Below, one piece after another: positions 44,465-53,435 of a DNA stretch of 64,000 nt (positions are counted from its first letter, which is position 1; every line of letters starts with the position of its first letter). The stretch comes from Actinomycetes bacterium. Lineage in GTDB: Bacteria; Actinomycetota; Acidimicrobiia; IMCC26256; PALSA-610. Under the pieces are notes generated by a model that made no database searches, was not told the DNA's origin, and saw only the letters and a program-made list of their open reading frames with translations. The position numbers and the translations under genes are program-made. The DNA is taken from assembly GCA_025360585.1 (NCBI GenBank), contig JANYBW010000042.1, positions 62,001 to 126,000 on the forward strand, read 5' to 3'.

Positions 44465-45130
44465 ATGTCGATGTATGTCTTGGTTCATGGAGTTGCCCAC
44501 GGCGCTTGGTGTTGGGAACGCACTCGAACGGATCTCGTTGCTGCCGGGCACGAAGTTGTGGCGCTGGATCTCGCGCTCACGAGCCTGGCCGACGATGCGT
44601 CGATCGTTGTCGACGCACTCGATCGCTTTGATGGCCCCAAGATTTTGGTCGGCCATTCCTACGGCGGGCTGGTGATCTCGAAGGCCGCGGGTGAGCGAGC
44701 TGACGTGGAACATCTTGTCTACGTAGCTGCGATCATGCTCGACGGTGATCAGCTGTTCACCGACGTTGGCGCTGAGTTTGATGCCACGGAGCTTGCTGGT
44801 GCGTTGGTAATCGGCGACGACGGCACGTTCACGGTCGCGCACGAGACTGCGCTGGTTGCGTTTTATAACGAGTGCTCCCACGACGATGCGCGCAACGCGG
44901 CCGCGCAATTGCGGCCGACTTCGATCACTTGCGTGATGAGCCCCGCCGGAGCTGAACCGTGGCGGACGATTCCGTCCACGTACGTAGTGTGTGAGCGCGA
45001 CCAAGCGATCGACGCAGCGATGCAACGTTCAATGGCGCAACGAGCAACGAAGGTGGTGGTGCTTGACACTGATCATTCGCCGTTTCTTTCGCGGCCCAAA
45101 GAGTTTCTTGCGGTTCTGACCGCCGGCTGA
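44465..45130 (+). CDS. Alpha/beta hydrolase (EstC/hydroxynitrile-lyase-like)
   Basis: A 221-residue alpha/beta hydrolase. YVLVHGVAHGAWCWE at the N terminus is the oxyanion segment of the plant methylesterase/hydroxynitrile lyase-like subfamily. The nucleophile Ser65 is in GHSYGG, the acid is probably Asp in CERDQAID (near 188), and the catalytic His lies in DTDHSPFLSRP. This subfamily includes esterases such as EstC; the substrate is unknown. ATG 44465 is chosen over the upstream ATG 44423 because the family begins MYVLVHG. It is divergent from the frameshifted hydrolase gene. Confidence 0.9.
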   Translation: MSMYVLVHGVAHGAWCWERTRTDLVAAGHEVVALDLALTSLADDASIVVDALDRFDGPKILVGHSYGGLVISKAAGERADVEHLVYVAAIMLDGDQLFTDVGAEFDATELAGALVIGDDGTFTVAHETALVAFYNECSHDDARNAAAQLRPTSITCVMSPAGAEPWRTIPSTYVVCERDQAIDAAMQRSMAQRATKVVVLDTDHSPFLSRPKEFLAVLTAG

Positions 45131-45173
45131 ACTTCACCGCCCCCGAAGTTGCCGCGCACCTACTATTGCGTGC

Positions 45174-46022
45174 ATGGCGCCAAAACTTCAAGAGACGACG
45201 TTCGCGGCTGGTTTCGAAACGGCGATCTCCGCGATCGAAGCCGACGGTGCGGTCATCGTCCACGATTTCCTCCCCGCGGACGTGTTGTCTCGATTCCGGG
45301 CCGACGTCGTGCGCGAAGCCGAACGTCGCGAGTACGGGACGCGTGAGACCAGTGAAATCTCTCAGGCGTTCTGGGGTGAAAAAACGATGCGTTTCACTCG
45401 GCTCGCGTATCGCAGCCCTGCCTTTCTCGAAATCGCTACTCATGCGGATTACCTGCGAATCGCGGACCATTTTTTGTTGCCGAACTGCGACAATTATTGG
45501 GTGAATACGGGTCAGATGATGGTTCTGGCGCCCGGCCAAGCCGAGCAGTGGCTGCACCGAGATGCCGACAATTGGAATCGGATGAACAGTCCAGAATCGA
45601 TCGAAGTGACGATCAGCTGTATGTTCGCGATCGAAGATTTCACCCTCGAAAACGGCGCGACCCGGGTGGTACCGGGTAGCCATCGCTGGAGCGACTTCAC
45701 CCGCCAACCGCAAACTGATGAGATCACCCAAGCCGTGATGCCCGCGGGCAGTGGCATGATCTATACGGGCCGAGTGCTCCACGGTGGTGGGGCGAACCAA
45801 ACTGCCGATCGGCAACGGTGGGGTCTGCACTTGTCGTACGTCTTGGGTTGGCTCACGCCGGAGGAGGCCCTGCCGTTGAGCGTGCCGTGGGAGGTCGTGC
45901 GCGATCAGCCGGAGTCCGTACAACGATTGTTTGGATGGCGCGAGACCTTGATGGGCGAAAGCTCGTCGCGGCTCTGGACCGTTGATTATGAAGACGTTCC
46001 CGTGGGGCTGGGTCTCGAATAA
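45174..46022 (+). CDS. Phytanoyl-CoA dioxygenase family protein
   Basis: A non-heme Fe(II)/2-oxoglutarate-dependent dioxygenase of 282 residues. The iron triad is His128 and Asp130 (WLHRDADNW) with the distal His203 (GRVLHGGGANQT). GATRVVPGSHRW is the conserved segment before the distal His. The protein would hydroxylate an unactivated carbon; the substrate is unknown, with a lipid or secondary metabolite most likely. It lies 43 bp after the alpha/beta hydrolase gene on the same strand and may share its transcript. A second family member lies at 61579-62496. Confidence 0.9.
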   Translation: MAPKLQETTFAAGFETAISAIEADGAVIVHDFLPADVLSRFRADVVREAERREYGTRETSEISQAFWGEKTMRFTRLAYRSPAFLEIATHADYLRIADHFLLPNCDNYWVNTGQMMVLAPGQAEQWLHRDADNWNRMNSPESIEVTISCMFAIEDFTLENGATRVVPGSHRWSDFTRQPQTDEITQAVMPAGSGMIYTGRVLHGGGANQTADRQRWGLHLSYVLGWLTPEEALPLSVPWEVVRDQPESVQRLFGWRETLMGESSSRLWTVDYEDVPVGLGLE

Positions 46023-46046
46023 AACTGTGCTGAAAAGTGTGCGGAA

Positions 46047-46712
46047 CTATTGCTTGTCGTGCTCGGTTCGCCACGTGGTGACGGCGAGGCCGATCGCAAC
46101 ACCGCCGATGATTGTGGTTGCGGCTGCATCAGCCCAGCGCCATTCGAGCCACTTGGTTGCGGCCGCGCCACCGAGCGTGACCGCGGCTTGCGATGCGCCA
46201 ACGAGCGAAAGCTGGCCGTCGGAACGCAACGCGGGGCTGCCAATGCGCGCCGCAATGTGAATCTTGTTGGTTGACAACACAAGCAAGGCGATGAGCGACG
46301 CGGCTGCGATCGTAACGCCGAGGATGGACGCCTCGCTCTTCTGCGAACCGGCGAGGCGCACGATGCCACCGATTGCCGATGCCGTCCCGACGGTGAAGAG
46401 CCCGAACAGAACAACTCGATGGGCGATGCGTTCAAGATTGTCGGAGAGCGCGTCGTGACGCAACGCGTGGTGGAAGTGATACGCCAACGCGAGCGAACCG
46501 ATCGCGTCGACGATGCCGACTGCGCCGAAAGCAACGAGCACACTCGTGTCGGTGCTCAGCCCAATTGCGATTGCCGTGACGGCCGACGCGGTTGTCCAGG
46601 TGGCGCTGATTAACGAGACGACCAATGCGGCGTTGACATGTGGGCGGTGCATCTCGTCCGCTGGTTTGTGCGTGTTCATGGAATCGGTTGCATCGGCGTG
46701 TGGCATGGCCAT
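46047..46712 (-). CDS. CDF-like cation transporter domain protein
   Basis: A 221-residue membrane protein with six predicted helices, resembling the transmembrane domain of cation diffusion facilitators. Segments FGAVGIVDAIGSLALAYHF and RSDGQLSLVGASQAAVTLGG correspond to helices 2 and 5, where CDF proteins hold their zinc site. The usual His/Asp pairs are only partly kept, and the cytoplasmic C-terminal domain is absent, so metal transport is uncertain. A His-rich N terminus (MPHADATDS, DEMHRPH) could bind metal. ATG 46712 has AAGGAG five bases upstream. Confidence 0.7.
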   Translation of the reverse strand: MAMPHADATDSMNTHKPADEMHRPHVNAALVVSLISATWTTASAVTAIAIGLSTDTSVLVAFGAVGIVDAIGSLALAYHFHHALRHDALSDNLERIAHRVVLFGLFTVGTASAIGGIVRLAGSQKSEASILGVTIAAASLIALLVLSTNKIHIAARIGSPALRSDGQLSLVGASQAAVTLGGAAATKWLEWRWADAAATTIIGGVAIGLAVTTWRTEHDKQ

Positions 46713-47141
46713 GGCGTCTCCTTCGACGTTGCCGACCAGACTTCCCGGCGCACCTGCAAACGAACAACTGGGGATACTTTACAAGGCGCCGCGGTCATAC
46801 GCGCTGTCAATCACGATCATGCCAACGTAGTGCTGGTCTGTCGACGTTCGGATCTTTCGAGGATCTCGCGTCGAAGGATACGGATCGTCGTGCGCGCACC
46901 GTGAGCTGCTCGCTTGATGGTCAGCGTTGGTGATTCCTACCGCGCGATGACGTCTGGGCGCACGGACTCAACTGCCAGACACGCGTCCTTCTACTGGCCT
47001 GGGGTTCTCGGCTCGACTGCTTGTTTTCCCGTGTTTGGCTGGTATGACGGCCGGGTGTTGGGCCAGCCTTATGCTGTGGCTCGACGTTTGGCCGTTGCTG
47101 CAGCGGCTTGTTGGACCACGAACTGAAGCTCGGGAGAAAAG
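46713..47141. other. 429-bp region between divergent genes, no gene seen
   Basis: This is the common upstream region of the CDF-like gene and the fumarylacetoacetase-like gene. Short open frames exist but have no ribosome-binding sites or recognisable products. I see no hairpin, repeat or consensus promoter. Confidence 0.5.
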
Positions 47142-47981
47142 ATGCGCATCGCGAATGTGAAGGGACGGTTGAAGCTGGTCATTGGAGATGGTGCGGTTGA
47201 TGTTGCCAAGGCGAGCAACGCTCGTTTCGATGCATCGCCGCACGCGATCTACGACCGCTTCGATGAGTTCAAACAGTGGGCGGCCACAATCGAGACTGCC
47301 GATGAAGCGTTCGCAGCACAAGACGCTGGCCCACCGAGCCCATTTCCTACGCAGGTATTTGCGATCGGCCTGAATTACGTCGACCACGCTGCCGAATCTG
47401 GCTTTCAGCCCCCGACGAAGCCAGTGGTTTTTACCAAATACGTCAGCGCGTTTTCCGGCCCGGTCAGCGATGTGGTCCTGCCGCAGGGTTCGGTCGATTG
47501 GGAGATCGAAGTCGTGGCGGTAATTGGCACGATCGCGAATGCCGTTCCGGTGGAGCGAGGCTGGGATTTTGTTGCCGGGCTTACCGCAGGCCAGGACATC
47601 TCGGAACGCGAATTGCAGCGCAGCGGGCCAGCACCACAGTTTGGGTTGGGCAAATCATTCGCAGGGTTCGCGCCGATGGGGCCGGTACTGGTGACTCCCG
47701 ACGAGTTCGACAACGCCGACGATCTCGCGCTGGGTTGTGCCGTGAACGGCGAAACGATGCAAAGCGGCCAGACCCGCGACATGATCTTTTCAGTACCGAC
47801 GTTGGTTTCGTACCTCTCGAACGTGGTGACGTTGTACCCCGGCGATCTCATATTCACCGGCACTCCTCCGGGAGTGGGTATGGGCCGCACGCCACCGCGG
47901 TACTTGCACGCGGGTGATCGACTCCATAGCTGGATTGAAGGCATCGGCGATCTACACCAGCACTGCGTGGAGCGTCGCTAA
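47142..47981 (+). CDS. Fumarylacetoacetate hydrolase family protein
   Basis: A FAH-fold enzyme of 279 residues. The family landmarks are GLNYVDHAAE (76-85), the metal-binding acidic residues in WEIEVVAVIG (E121, E123) and GQDISERE (Asp near 152), then GKSFAGFAPMGP and YPGDLIFTGTPPGVG. FAH-family enzymes include fumarylpyruvate hydrolase, 2-hydroxyhepta-2,4-diene-1,7-dioate isomerase and oxaloacetate decarboxylases, and sequence does not distinguish them here. Catabolism of an aromatic compound is a reasonable guess. Start ATG 47142 has GGGAGA upstream. Confidence 0.92.
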   Translation: MRIANVKGRLKLVIGDGAVDVAKASNARFDASPHAIYDRFDEFKQWAATIETADEAFAAQDAGPPSPFPTQVFAIGLNYVDHAAESGFQPPTKPVVFTKYVSAFSGPVSDVVLPQGSVDWEIEVVAVIGTIANAVPVERGWDFVAGLTAGQDISERELQRSGPAPQFGLGKSFAGFAPMGPVLVTPDEFDNADDLALGCAVNGETMQSGQTRDMIFSVPTLVSYLSNVVTLYPGDLIFTGTPPGVGMGRTPPRYLHAGDRLHSWIEGIGDLHQHCVERR

Positions 47982-48022
47982 CTAAGCATCGATGGGTCGC
48001 GAAGGGGATCGTTCCTTTGGCC

Positions 48023-48952
48023 TCACGCGTCGCGGTGGAGCCAGTCGAAGATGTCGGTACTCATCAGTGAACGCGCGGTGTGTTCGTAGCGTTGTCGATC
48101 GACGTCACTCAAGAGGGCTTTCCATTGTCCACTCGTGCCGTTGCGAAAGAAGTCCGCGTTATTTTGCCAGACCTTGTGGCTTACATCGGGCGCGGTTGTA
48201 TCGGCGTTCGCTTTCATTTGTTCGAAGGTCGCCGCGTGCACCAGCTCGGGCCAGATGTCTTGTGCGACCTCAATGTCGAGGTACGCAGCCAACCGTCGCA
48301 TTTCGCCTTCGAGGTCACGCTTCAGATCGTCGTAGTGGATCATGTGCACCGTGTTCGCGTTGCGCGACGGCCAGAATGTCGCGATGTGATGTACCAGCAT
48401 CTGCAGCGAGGATCCAGGCGGACGAGTCGTGATGTCGTAGTCGATCCAATCCCAGAACCGCCCGAGTTCGGTGTCGGCCTCGGGCGGCGGCCCGGCGGCA
48501 AGTTGATCCGTAACGTCGCCGAGCCCCACGGCATGTTCGCGTGCCGTGAGTAAGGCCGCGAAATCGAAATTGGCTCGATGGTTGAGCATCGACAATGCCA
48601 CATCCCGAGGATCGCGCCCGACACAGATATAGCGAACTCGGTCATCCAACGGGAGGCCGTCGAACGGCGTGTGGGTTTTGATGAATCGCCGGTGTCTTTG
48701 TTGCTCAAATATCGCCTCGGTTTCTTGTGGCGTCCGCGTCTGCATATCGAGCCACGGCGACAATTCGTCGAGCGGCAGTGGGAGTTCTGGCGTCTGGAAT
48801 ACCAACAGCGCGCAGATCATTTGCGTCCAGGTTGTGCCACACTTCGCGGGCGTACTGATGACGATGTCTCCATCGCGAAACTCGAATCCATCCCAGCGCG
48901 CACTGTCGCTGATGAGGGACTGATAGCGAACCCGTTCAGAAGCTTCGGTCAT
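48023..48952 (-). CDS. Sulfotransferase (cytosolic Sulfotransfer_1 type)
   Basis: A PAPS-dependent sulfotransferase of 309 residues of the aryl/steroid type. The 5'-phosphosulfate loop TPAKCGTTWTQ is at residues 34-44, the catalytic His94 in KTHTPFDGLP, the 3'-phosphate segment VGRDPRDVALS at 111-121, and the C-terminal RNGTSGQWK corresponds to the RKGxxGDWK motif. All key residues are present. It would sulfate a phenol, alcohol or sterol. It is the second sulfotransferase in the window, and from a different subfamily than 20607-21776. Confidence 0.93.
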   Translation of the reverse strand: MTEASERVRYQSLISDSARWDGFEFRDGDIVISTPAKCGTTWTQMICALLVFQTPELPLPLDELSPWLDMQTRTPQETEAIFEQQRHRRFIKTHTPFDGLPLDDRVRYICVGRDPRDVALSMLNHRANFDFAALLTAREHAVGLGDVTDQLAAGPPPEADTELGRFWDWIDYDITTRPPGSSLQMLVHHIATFWPSRNANTVHMIHYDDLKRDLEGEMRRLAAYLDIEVAQDIWPELVHAATFEQMKANADTTAPDVSHKVWQNNADFFRNGTSGQWKALLSDVDRQRYEHTARSLMSTDIFDWLHRDA

Positions 48953-49044
48953 AGTTCGGACCTTAGAACGCGCTCCGATAGGTGAGAGGTAATCCGATGC
49001 AAGAATCCTGTTTCCTGCGCTCGTCGCTGCGCTCCGGGGCCGCT

Positions 49045-49109
49045 CGGGCCGCGGGCAGCGCTGCGCTTCGTCGAGATCGGCCAGAATCCGTCGCCTTTTG
49101 GCGCGCCCT
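49045..49109 (-). repeat. Dispersed repeat of about 64 bp, copy B (inverted)
   Basis: The minus strand begins AGGGCGCGCCAAAAGGCGAC at 49109, identical over 30 bases to copy A at 34193. It sits in the 283-bp gap between the divergent sulfotransferase and alpha/beta hydrolase genes; nothing else is seen in that gap. Confidence 0.85.
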
Positions 49110-49235
49110 CTTCATCGGCGGGTTTGGCGCTCAGCTGGCTACTCGTTGTGGCATGATTGCCACCGGTGTGGGCCGCTTTGCTTTGTTGGCACCGCGGCTA
49201 TGCGGAGTCCGTGGGCAGCTCGTAGGCTCGCCAGT

Positions 49236-50114
49236 ATGCGAGTAGCGCTTGGCGATGGTTGCCGTTTGTTCGTCGACGTTGAAGGGCTCGGGTTGGTGCC
49301 CGATCACAACACGATGCGCGAACGTCCGGTGATGCTCACGTTGCACGGCGGCCCGGGCTTCGATCACTCATCGTTTAAGCCTGCGTTTGGTGAGTTAAAC
49401 GATGTCGCCCAAGTCGTGTATTACGACCATCGAGGCCAAGGCCGCAGTGATCGGCGTGGCGCGAGCGAATGGAATCTCGCGCAGTGGGCCGACGACATCG
49501 TCGCGCTCTGCGATGTGCTCGGAATCATTGACCCCGTCGTGTACGGCGTGTCGTTTGGCGGCATGGTCGCGTTGCAATACGCCGTCCGGCATCCGCAGCA
49601 TCCATCGAAAGTGATTCTCGATTCCACCACCGCGGTCAACGACATCGAGATCATGCTTCCCGTCTTCGAACGACTGGGTGGCGCGGAGATCGCCAACCTG
49701 GCCCATGATTTTTGGAACGGCCCAACGCCAGAGCTCATGGCGCGTTACCTCAACGAATGTATGCCGCTCTACAACCGCATGCAGCGGCCCGATGCGAAAG
49801 CCGCGCAGGCTCGTACCTTGGAGACTGCAAATTGGGAATTGTTTGATCATTGGTCGAACGGCGAAGAAACCAAGTACGACCTCACTGGCGAGTTGCATCG
49901 CATTGAACGGCCGGTGTTGGTGCTTGCCGGTGAAGACGATCCGGTGTGTCCGATGGTTGGCTCTGAACGGATCGTCGATGGAATCCCCAATGATTTATGT
50001 ACCTTTCAGCGCTTCGACGACTGCGGCCACGGCGTGTGGCGTGATCAACCCACCGCAGGCTTCGCCGCCATCCGCCAATTCATCGCCGAAGATCACAAGG
50101 AAATGAAATCGTGA
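49236..50114 (+). CDS. Alpha/beta hydrolase, proline iminopeptidase-like
   Basis: A 292-residue alpha/beta hydrolase of the S33 type. The oxyanion segment HGGPG (37-41), DHRGQGRSD (64-72), nucleophile Ser106 in GVSFGG, acid in AGEDDPVCP and His in CGHGVWRDQP are all in place. HGGPG and the length suggest a prolyl aminopeptidase-like or lactonase activity. ATG 49236 is preferred; longer readings run into the repeat region. The stop overlaps the next start (GTGA). Confidence 0.92.
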   Translation: MRVALGDGCRLFVDVEGLGLVPDHNTMRERPVMLTLHGGPGFDHSSFKPAFGELNDVAQVVYYDHRGQGRSDRRGASEWNLAQWADDIVALCDVLGIIDPVVYGVSFGGMVALQYAVRHPQHPSKVILDSTTAVNDIEIMLPVFERLGGAEIANLAHDFWNGPTPELMARYLNECMPLYNRMQRPDAKAAQARTLETANWELFDHWSNGEETKYDLTGELHRIERPVLVLAGEDDPVCPMVGSERIVDGIPNDLCTFQRFDDCGHGVWRDQPTAGFAAIRQFIAEDHKEMKS

Positions 50115-51142
50115 ATACCCGTCATGGAACTGCGGTGGTGACGCTGCCCGCTGATTGCGAGATTCTCATCACCCGCGGCTTTGCAGCGCCACAAGCGTTG
50201 GTGTGGGAATTGATCACCAATCTGCGCCACGTGATGCGCTGGTGGGGGCCATCGTGGTGCCCGTTGGCTTCGTGCGACATCGACTTGCGCGTCGGTGGGG
50301 CGTGGCACTACACGGCGCGTCTGGATGGCGCGGAGCTCGTGTGGCGGGGGGTCTACCTCGCGATCGAAGTCGGCAAAAACATCGTGTCGACTGAATGTTT
50401 TGAAGGATTCCCCGATGCGAAGTCAACCAACACGATGACCCTGACGCACCGTGACGACGTAACCACCTTGCAAACTCGTGTCGTACACACGAGCAAAGAA
50501 TTCCGCGATGGCCACATCGATTCTGGCATGGAAATCGGTATGCAAGACACATTCAACCGTCTCGAAGATTTGTTGGGATTGTCCGACACGCCTGCCGAGC
50601 AGTTCCGAAGGGTTGCGGGGCGATTCAGTGATCGAGTGCACGAAGTTCCTGCCGAAGCGTGGGATAACGACGCGCCGTGCGCAGGCTGGAAGGCGCGCGA
50701 TGTTGTTGGCCACATGGTCGAGTGGATGCCGGGCATGTTGCGCGGTGCAGACGTTCACGTGATCGTCGATGCGGATGTTGCCGACGACCCCGTTGGTGCG
50801 TGGGAGAGTTTGCGTGCGCAAGTGCAGGCCGCGCTGGATGATCCGGTGGTTGCGCAACGCGAGTTCGACGCCGGCCCGCCGGGAGTGATGACAGTCGAGC
50901 GCGCGATCGCGATGATCATGACGGGCGACATCGTAACCCAAACTGCCCGTGGTCAGGCGTTTGACCGAATTGCCGGTCGCGTGTCGGGCCAGTCTTCAGC
51001 CCTGGCCTCGCGAACGGCCGTCGTTGCGGCCGGATGTCGGACCACGAAGTTGGCCGGGTTATTGCAGCTCGACGGCGAAAAGACGCCACTTGCCGTCGAT
51101 GCCCTTGAGCGGGTGTTCGCCGCGATCAGCGAAGGTGGCTGA
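50111..51142 (+). CDS. AHSA1/SRPBCC domain fused to DinB-like TIGR03086 domain
   Basis: A 343-residue two-domain protein. Residues 15-155 form an AHSA1-type START domain (RGFAAPQALVWELITN, RWWGPSWCP, GGAWHYTARL). Residues 165-310 resemble the actinobacterial TIGR03086 DinB-like fold (FSDRVHEVP, WKARDVVGHMVEWM). The expected HxWDLA motif, which supplies a metal ligand, is missing: the sequence reads VTQTARGQ. The last 28 codons lie antisense to the conserved end of the adjacent cyclase gene. The gene has therefore probably lost its own stop and acquired a tail, and the second domain may be degenerate. It is coupled to the upstream hydrolase (GTGA overlap). Confidence 0.8.
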   Translation: MNTRHGTAVVTLPADCEILITRGFAAPQALVWELITNLRHVMRWWGPSWCPLASCDIDLRVGGAWHYTARLDGAELVWRGVYLAIEVGKNIVSTECFEGFPDAKSTNTMTLTHRDDVTTLQTRVVHTSKEFRDGHIDSGMEIGMQDTFNRLEDLLGLSDTPAEQFRRVAGRFSDRVHEVPAEAWDNDAPCAGWKARDVVGHMVEWMPGMLRGADVHVIVDADVADDPVGAWESLRAQVQAALDDPVVAQREFDAGPPGVMTVERAIAMIMTGDIVTQTARGQAFDRIAGRVSGQSSALASRTAVVAAGCRTTKLAGLLQLDGEKTPLAVDALERVFAAISEGG

Positions 51143-52423
51143 TCCGCCGAGCATCATGTCGCGCACCGTCGACGACGCCCAGAACTCGCCGTCGCGTGCT
51201 GCTTGTTCCACCCGTGCCGCAAGGTTCACGGCGATTCCTGAGATATCGAGATCGTCGTGCACTTCGATCTCTCCCGCGTGCACTCCGGCGCGAATCTCCA
51301 CACCGATGTTGCGCAGTTCGTTGCAGAGCGCGATACCACAGGCAACCCCTTGCGACGGTACATCGAAGACAACGAGAAGACCGTCGCCGGTGCTCTTGAC
51401 AACCCGGCCACTGTGCTGATCAACAAGTTTGCGCGCCAAACGATCATGGGCATCGATCGTCTCATGCCACTTCGCGTCGCCAACCGCGGCCGATTGGCGA
51501 GTGGAATCGACGATGTCGGTAAACAGGACGGTGGCGAATCGGCGAACCGCAACCGTCTCCACCTGCGTTCCGGTGAGAAACTCGATGAGTGGGTCGAGGA
51601 TGTCGCGCCAATTCGGTAACGCCCACGAGAAGTGATCGTCGCCTGCGACCTCGAGATATTGCGCGTCGGGAATTACCTCCGCGAGGACGCGCCCGAGCAT
51701 CGCCGGCAACACCCGATCGCCTTTGACGTGGACCACCATGGTGGGCGCGGTAATGCGTTCGATTGCGTCGCCTGCATCCAAACCGAAGACGCTTTCGATT
51801 TGCCGCCGGAAATCGCGCGGGCTCGCAGAGAGTCGTTGGAATCGGCCCACCCATCGCACAAAGGCTTCGTTGCTCGATTGGCTGGGCATGAACCAATCAA
51901 CGAACTCCTGGGCGTTGTCGGGCCAGCCCGCAGCAACACTCTGGAAACGATCCCACACTTCTTGGCTCGACAAGTCCGGTGCATCGCCGTCTTCAACGAG
52001 ACGTTGGGCTTGCGCGTAGTACCGGGACGGTGCAATCGTGTTGTGCAAGATGAGCTTGTCGACTCGGTCGGGATACATCGCCGCGAAGAACTGGCTCATG
52101 ACGCCACCTTCGGACACGCCAAGCAAACTCGCTCGTTCCCAGCCGACCGCGTCCATCACCGCAACGATGTCGCCGATGCGTTCTTCGAGTGTCGGCGCAG
52201 CATCAGGCCGATCCGAGAGGCCAATACCGCGTTGGTCGAACTGCACGACTTCTACGTGCGGCGCGAGGAAACTGAAGATGCGCTGGAGGTATTCGTGTTC
52301 CCAACCGATTTCCATGTGCGTGACGAGCGCGGGAACGATGAGCAGCGGTGGGCCTTCACCGAACTGTTGGTACGCCAGTGATAGCTCGCCCGACCGGGCA
52401 TATTGAGTTTTAGGAACCTGCAT
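51059..52423 (-). CDS. Alpha/beta hydrolase fused to class III adenylate cyclase
   Basis: A 454-residue fusion. Residues 1-285 form an alpha/beta hydrolase (DQRGIGLSD at 63-71, nucleophile Ser104 in GVSEGG, His in GDDHFSW near 264). Residues 295-454 form a class III nucleotide cyclase: FTDIVDST with metal-binding Asp303, STGDG with Asp347, Lys343 and Asp393 for adenine recognition, and NLAAR with Asn400 and Arg404. All catalytic residues of an adenylate cyclase are present. This fusion is known from mycobacteria and relatives; the hydrolase part may sense or cleave a small ligand. ATG 52423 is used. The last 84 bp overlap the convergent gene. Confidence 0.93.
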   Translation of the reverse strand: MQVPKTQYARSGELSLAYQQFGEGPPLLIVPALVTHMEIGWEHEYLQRIFSFLAPHVEVVQFDQRGIGLSDRPDAAPTLEERIGDIVAVMDAVGWERASLLGVSEGGVMSQFFAAMYPDRVDKLILHNTIAPSRYYAQAQRLVEDGDAPDLSSQEVWDRFQSVAAGWPDNAQEFVDWFMPSQSSNEAFVRWVGRFQRLSASPRDFRRQIESVFGLDAGDAIERITAPTMVVHVKGDRVLPAMLGRVLAEVIPDAQYLEVAGDDHFSWALPNWRDILDPLIEFLTGTQVETVAVRRFATVLFTDIVDSTRQSAAVGDAKWHETIDAHDRLARKLVDQHSGRVVKSTGDGLLVVFDVPSQGVACGIALCNELRNIGVEIRAGVHAGEIEVHDDLDISGIAVNLAARVEQAARDGEFWASSTVRDMMLGGSATFADRGEHPLKGIDGKWRLFAVELQ

Positions 52424-52536
52424 GCCAACCGTCCTGCCAGAAACCCCCTGGGAACCCCTCGAATGTTGTCCCTTTATGCAACGGACCAGTGGAAAAAGTG
52501 ACAACAGTCAGAGAGCTCACCGGCCATACTGTGGGC

Positions 52537-52908
52537 ATGCTTGATCATCTTTCGATTCAGTGCCGCGATTTCGCCGTGAGCTGTGCGTTCTACGACACTG
52601 TGCTTGCCACGATTGGCGGTGCGCGCATCATGGATTTTGGCGAGGTCGTTGGATACGGCATCCCTCCGTTTCCAAATTTTTGGCTTGGCCATCACCACAC
52701 TGGCGAAGGGTTCCGGGAGTCGCATATCGCGTTTCGAGCGGATGATCGCGCTGCTGTCCGTGCGTTCTATCAAGCTGCGCTGGCCGCAGGAGCAGCGTCG
52801 CTACACGCACCGAAGGAATGGCCCGAATATCACCCTGGGTACTACGGAGCGTTCGTGCGCGATCCCGATGGTAACAACGTCGAGGCGGTGTGCCACGCTC
52901 CCGAATAG
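52537..52908 (+). CDS. VOC/glyoxalase superfamily protein
   Basis: A 123-residue vicinal oxygen chelate protein. MLDHLSIQCRDF starts the first beta-alpha-beta module with a metal-ligand His, and YGAFVRDPDGNNVEAVCH ends the second with Glu as a further ligand. WPEYHPGYYGAFVRDPDG is typical of short actinobacterial VOC proteins. The function could be a dioxygenase, glyoxalase or resistance protein; no specific family is assigned. ATG 52537 is used because the fold begins there. It is followed 27 bp later by an SRPBCC gene. Confidence 0.9.
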   Translation: MLDHLSIQCRDFAVSCAFYDTVLATIGGARIMDFGEVVGYGIPPFPNFWLGHHHTGEGFRESHIAFRADDRAAVRAFYQAALAAGAASLHAPKEWPEYHPGYYGAFVRDPDGNNVEAVCHAPE

Positions 52909-52935
52909 GAGCGACACCCGGCGTAACCTGGCTCC

Positions 52936-53394
52936 ATGCAGGATTCCGTCACCGTCCACATGAATGCTTCCGCTGATGCGATTTGGAATCTCGTCAGCGA
53001 TGTCACCCAGATCGGCAAGTTCAGCCCCGAGACGTTTGAAGCCGAATGGCTCGATGGTGCGACTGGCCCGGCAGTCGGCGTGAAGTTTCGTGGTCATGTC
53101 AAACGCAATGGCCGCGGCCCTACCTATTGGGCCGCGTGCGAAGTGACCGCGTGTGAACCTGGCCATGTCTTTGGCTTTGTGGTTGGCACTGTGGCGAAAC
53201 CATTGAACAACTGGCGTTACGAGCTCACGCCGAATGGCGATGGATGCGATGTGATTGAATCGTTCGCGCTGCCGAGCAACGCGTTCACCAAAATTTACTG
53301 GGGACTGTTCGGCAAATTGCGGGGCCGCACGAACCGCAACGGCATGCAACAAACGTTGGAGCGCATCAAAGCCGTCGTCGAAGCCAAGGTGTAA
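52936..53394 (+). CDS. SRPBCC family protein
   Basis: A 152-residue polyketide cyclase/START-like protein. VTVHMNASADAIWNLVSDVT at the N terminus and TPNGDGCDVIESFALPS in the later strands are typical of the ligand-binding helix-grip fold that holds a hydrophobic small molecule. No catalytic function is evident. It probably shares a transcript with the VOC gene 27 bp upstream. Confidence 0.88.
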   Translation: MQDSVTVHMNASADAIWNLVSDVTQIGKFSPETFEAEWLDGATGPAVGVKFRGHVKRNGRGPTYWAACEVTACEPGHVFGFVVGTVAKPLNNWRYELTPNGDGCDVIESFALPSNAFTKIYWGLFGKLRGRTNRNGMQQTLERIKAVVEAKV

Positions 53395-53435
53395 CGACTC
53401 CCGGCTTCAATTCATTCGGAGGTAACCGACCTGTC

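Noticed and set aside
44925-45923. 332-codon open frame on the minus strand
   Set aside because: It is antisense to the phytanoyl-CoA dioxygenase-like gene, whose iron ligands are all present.
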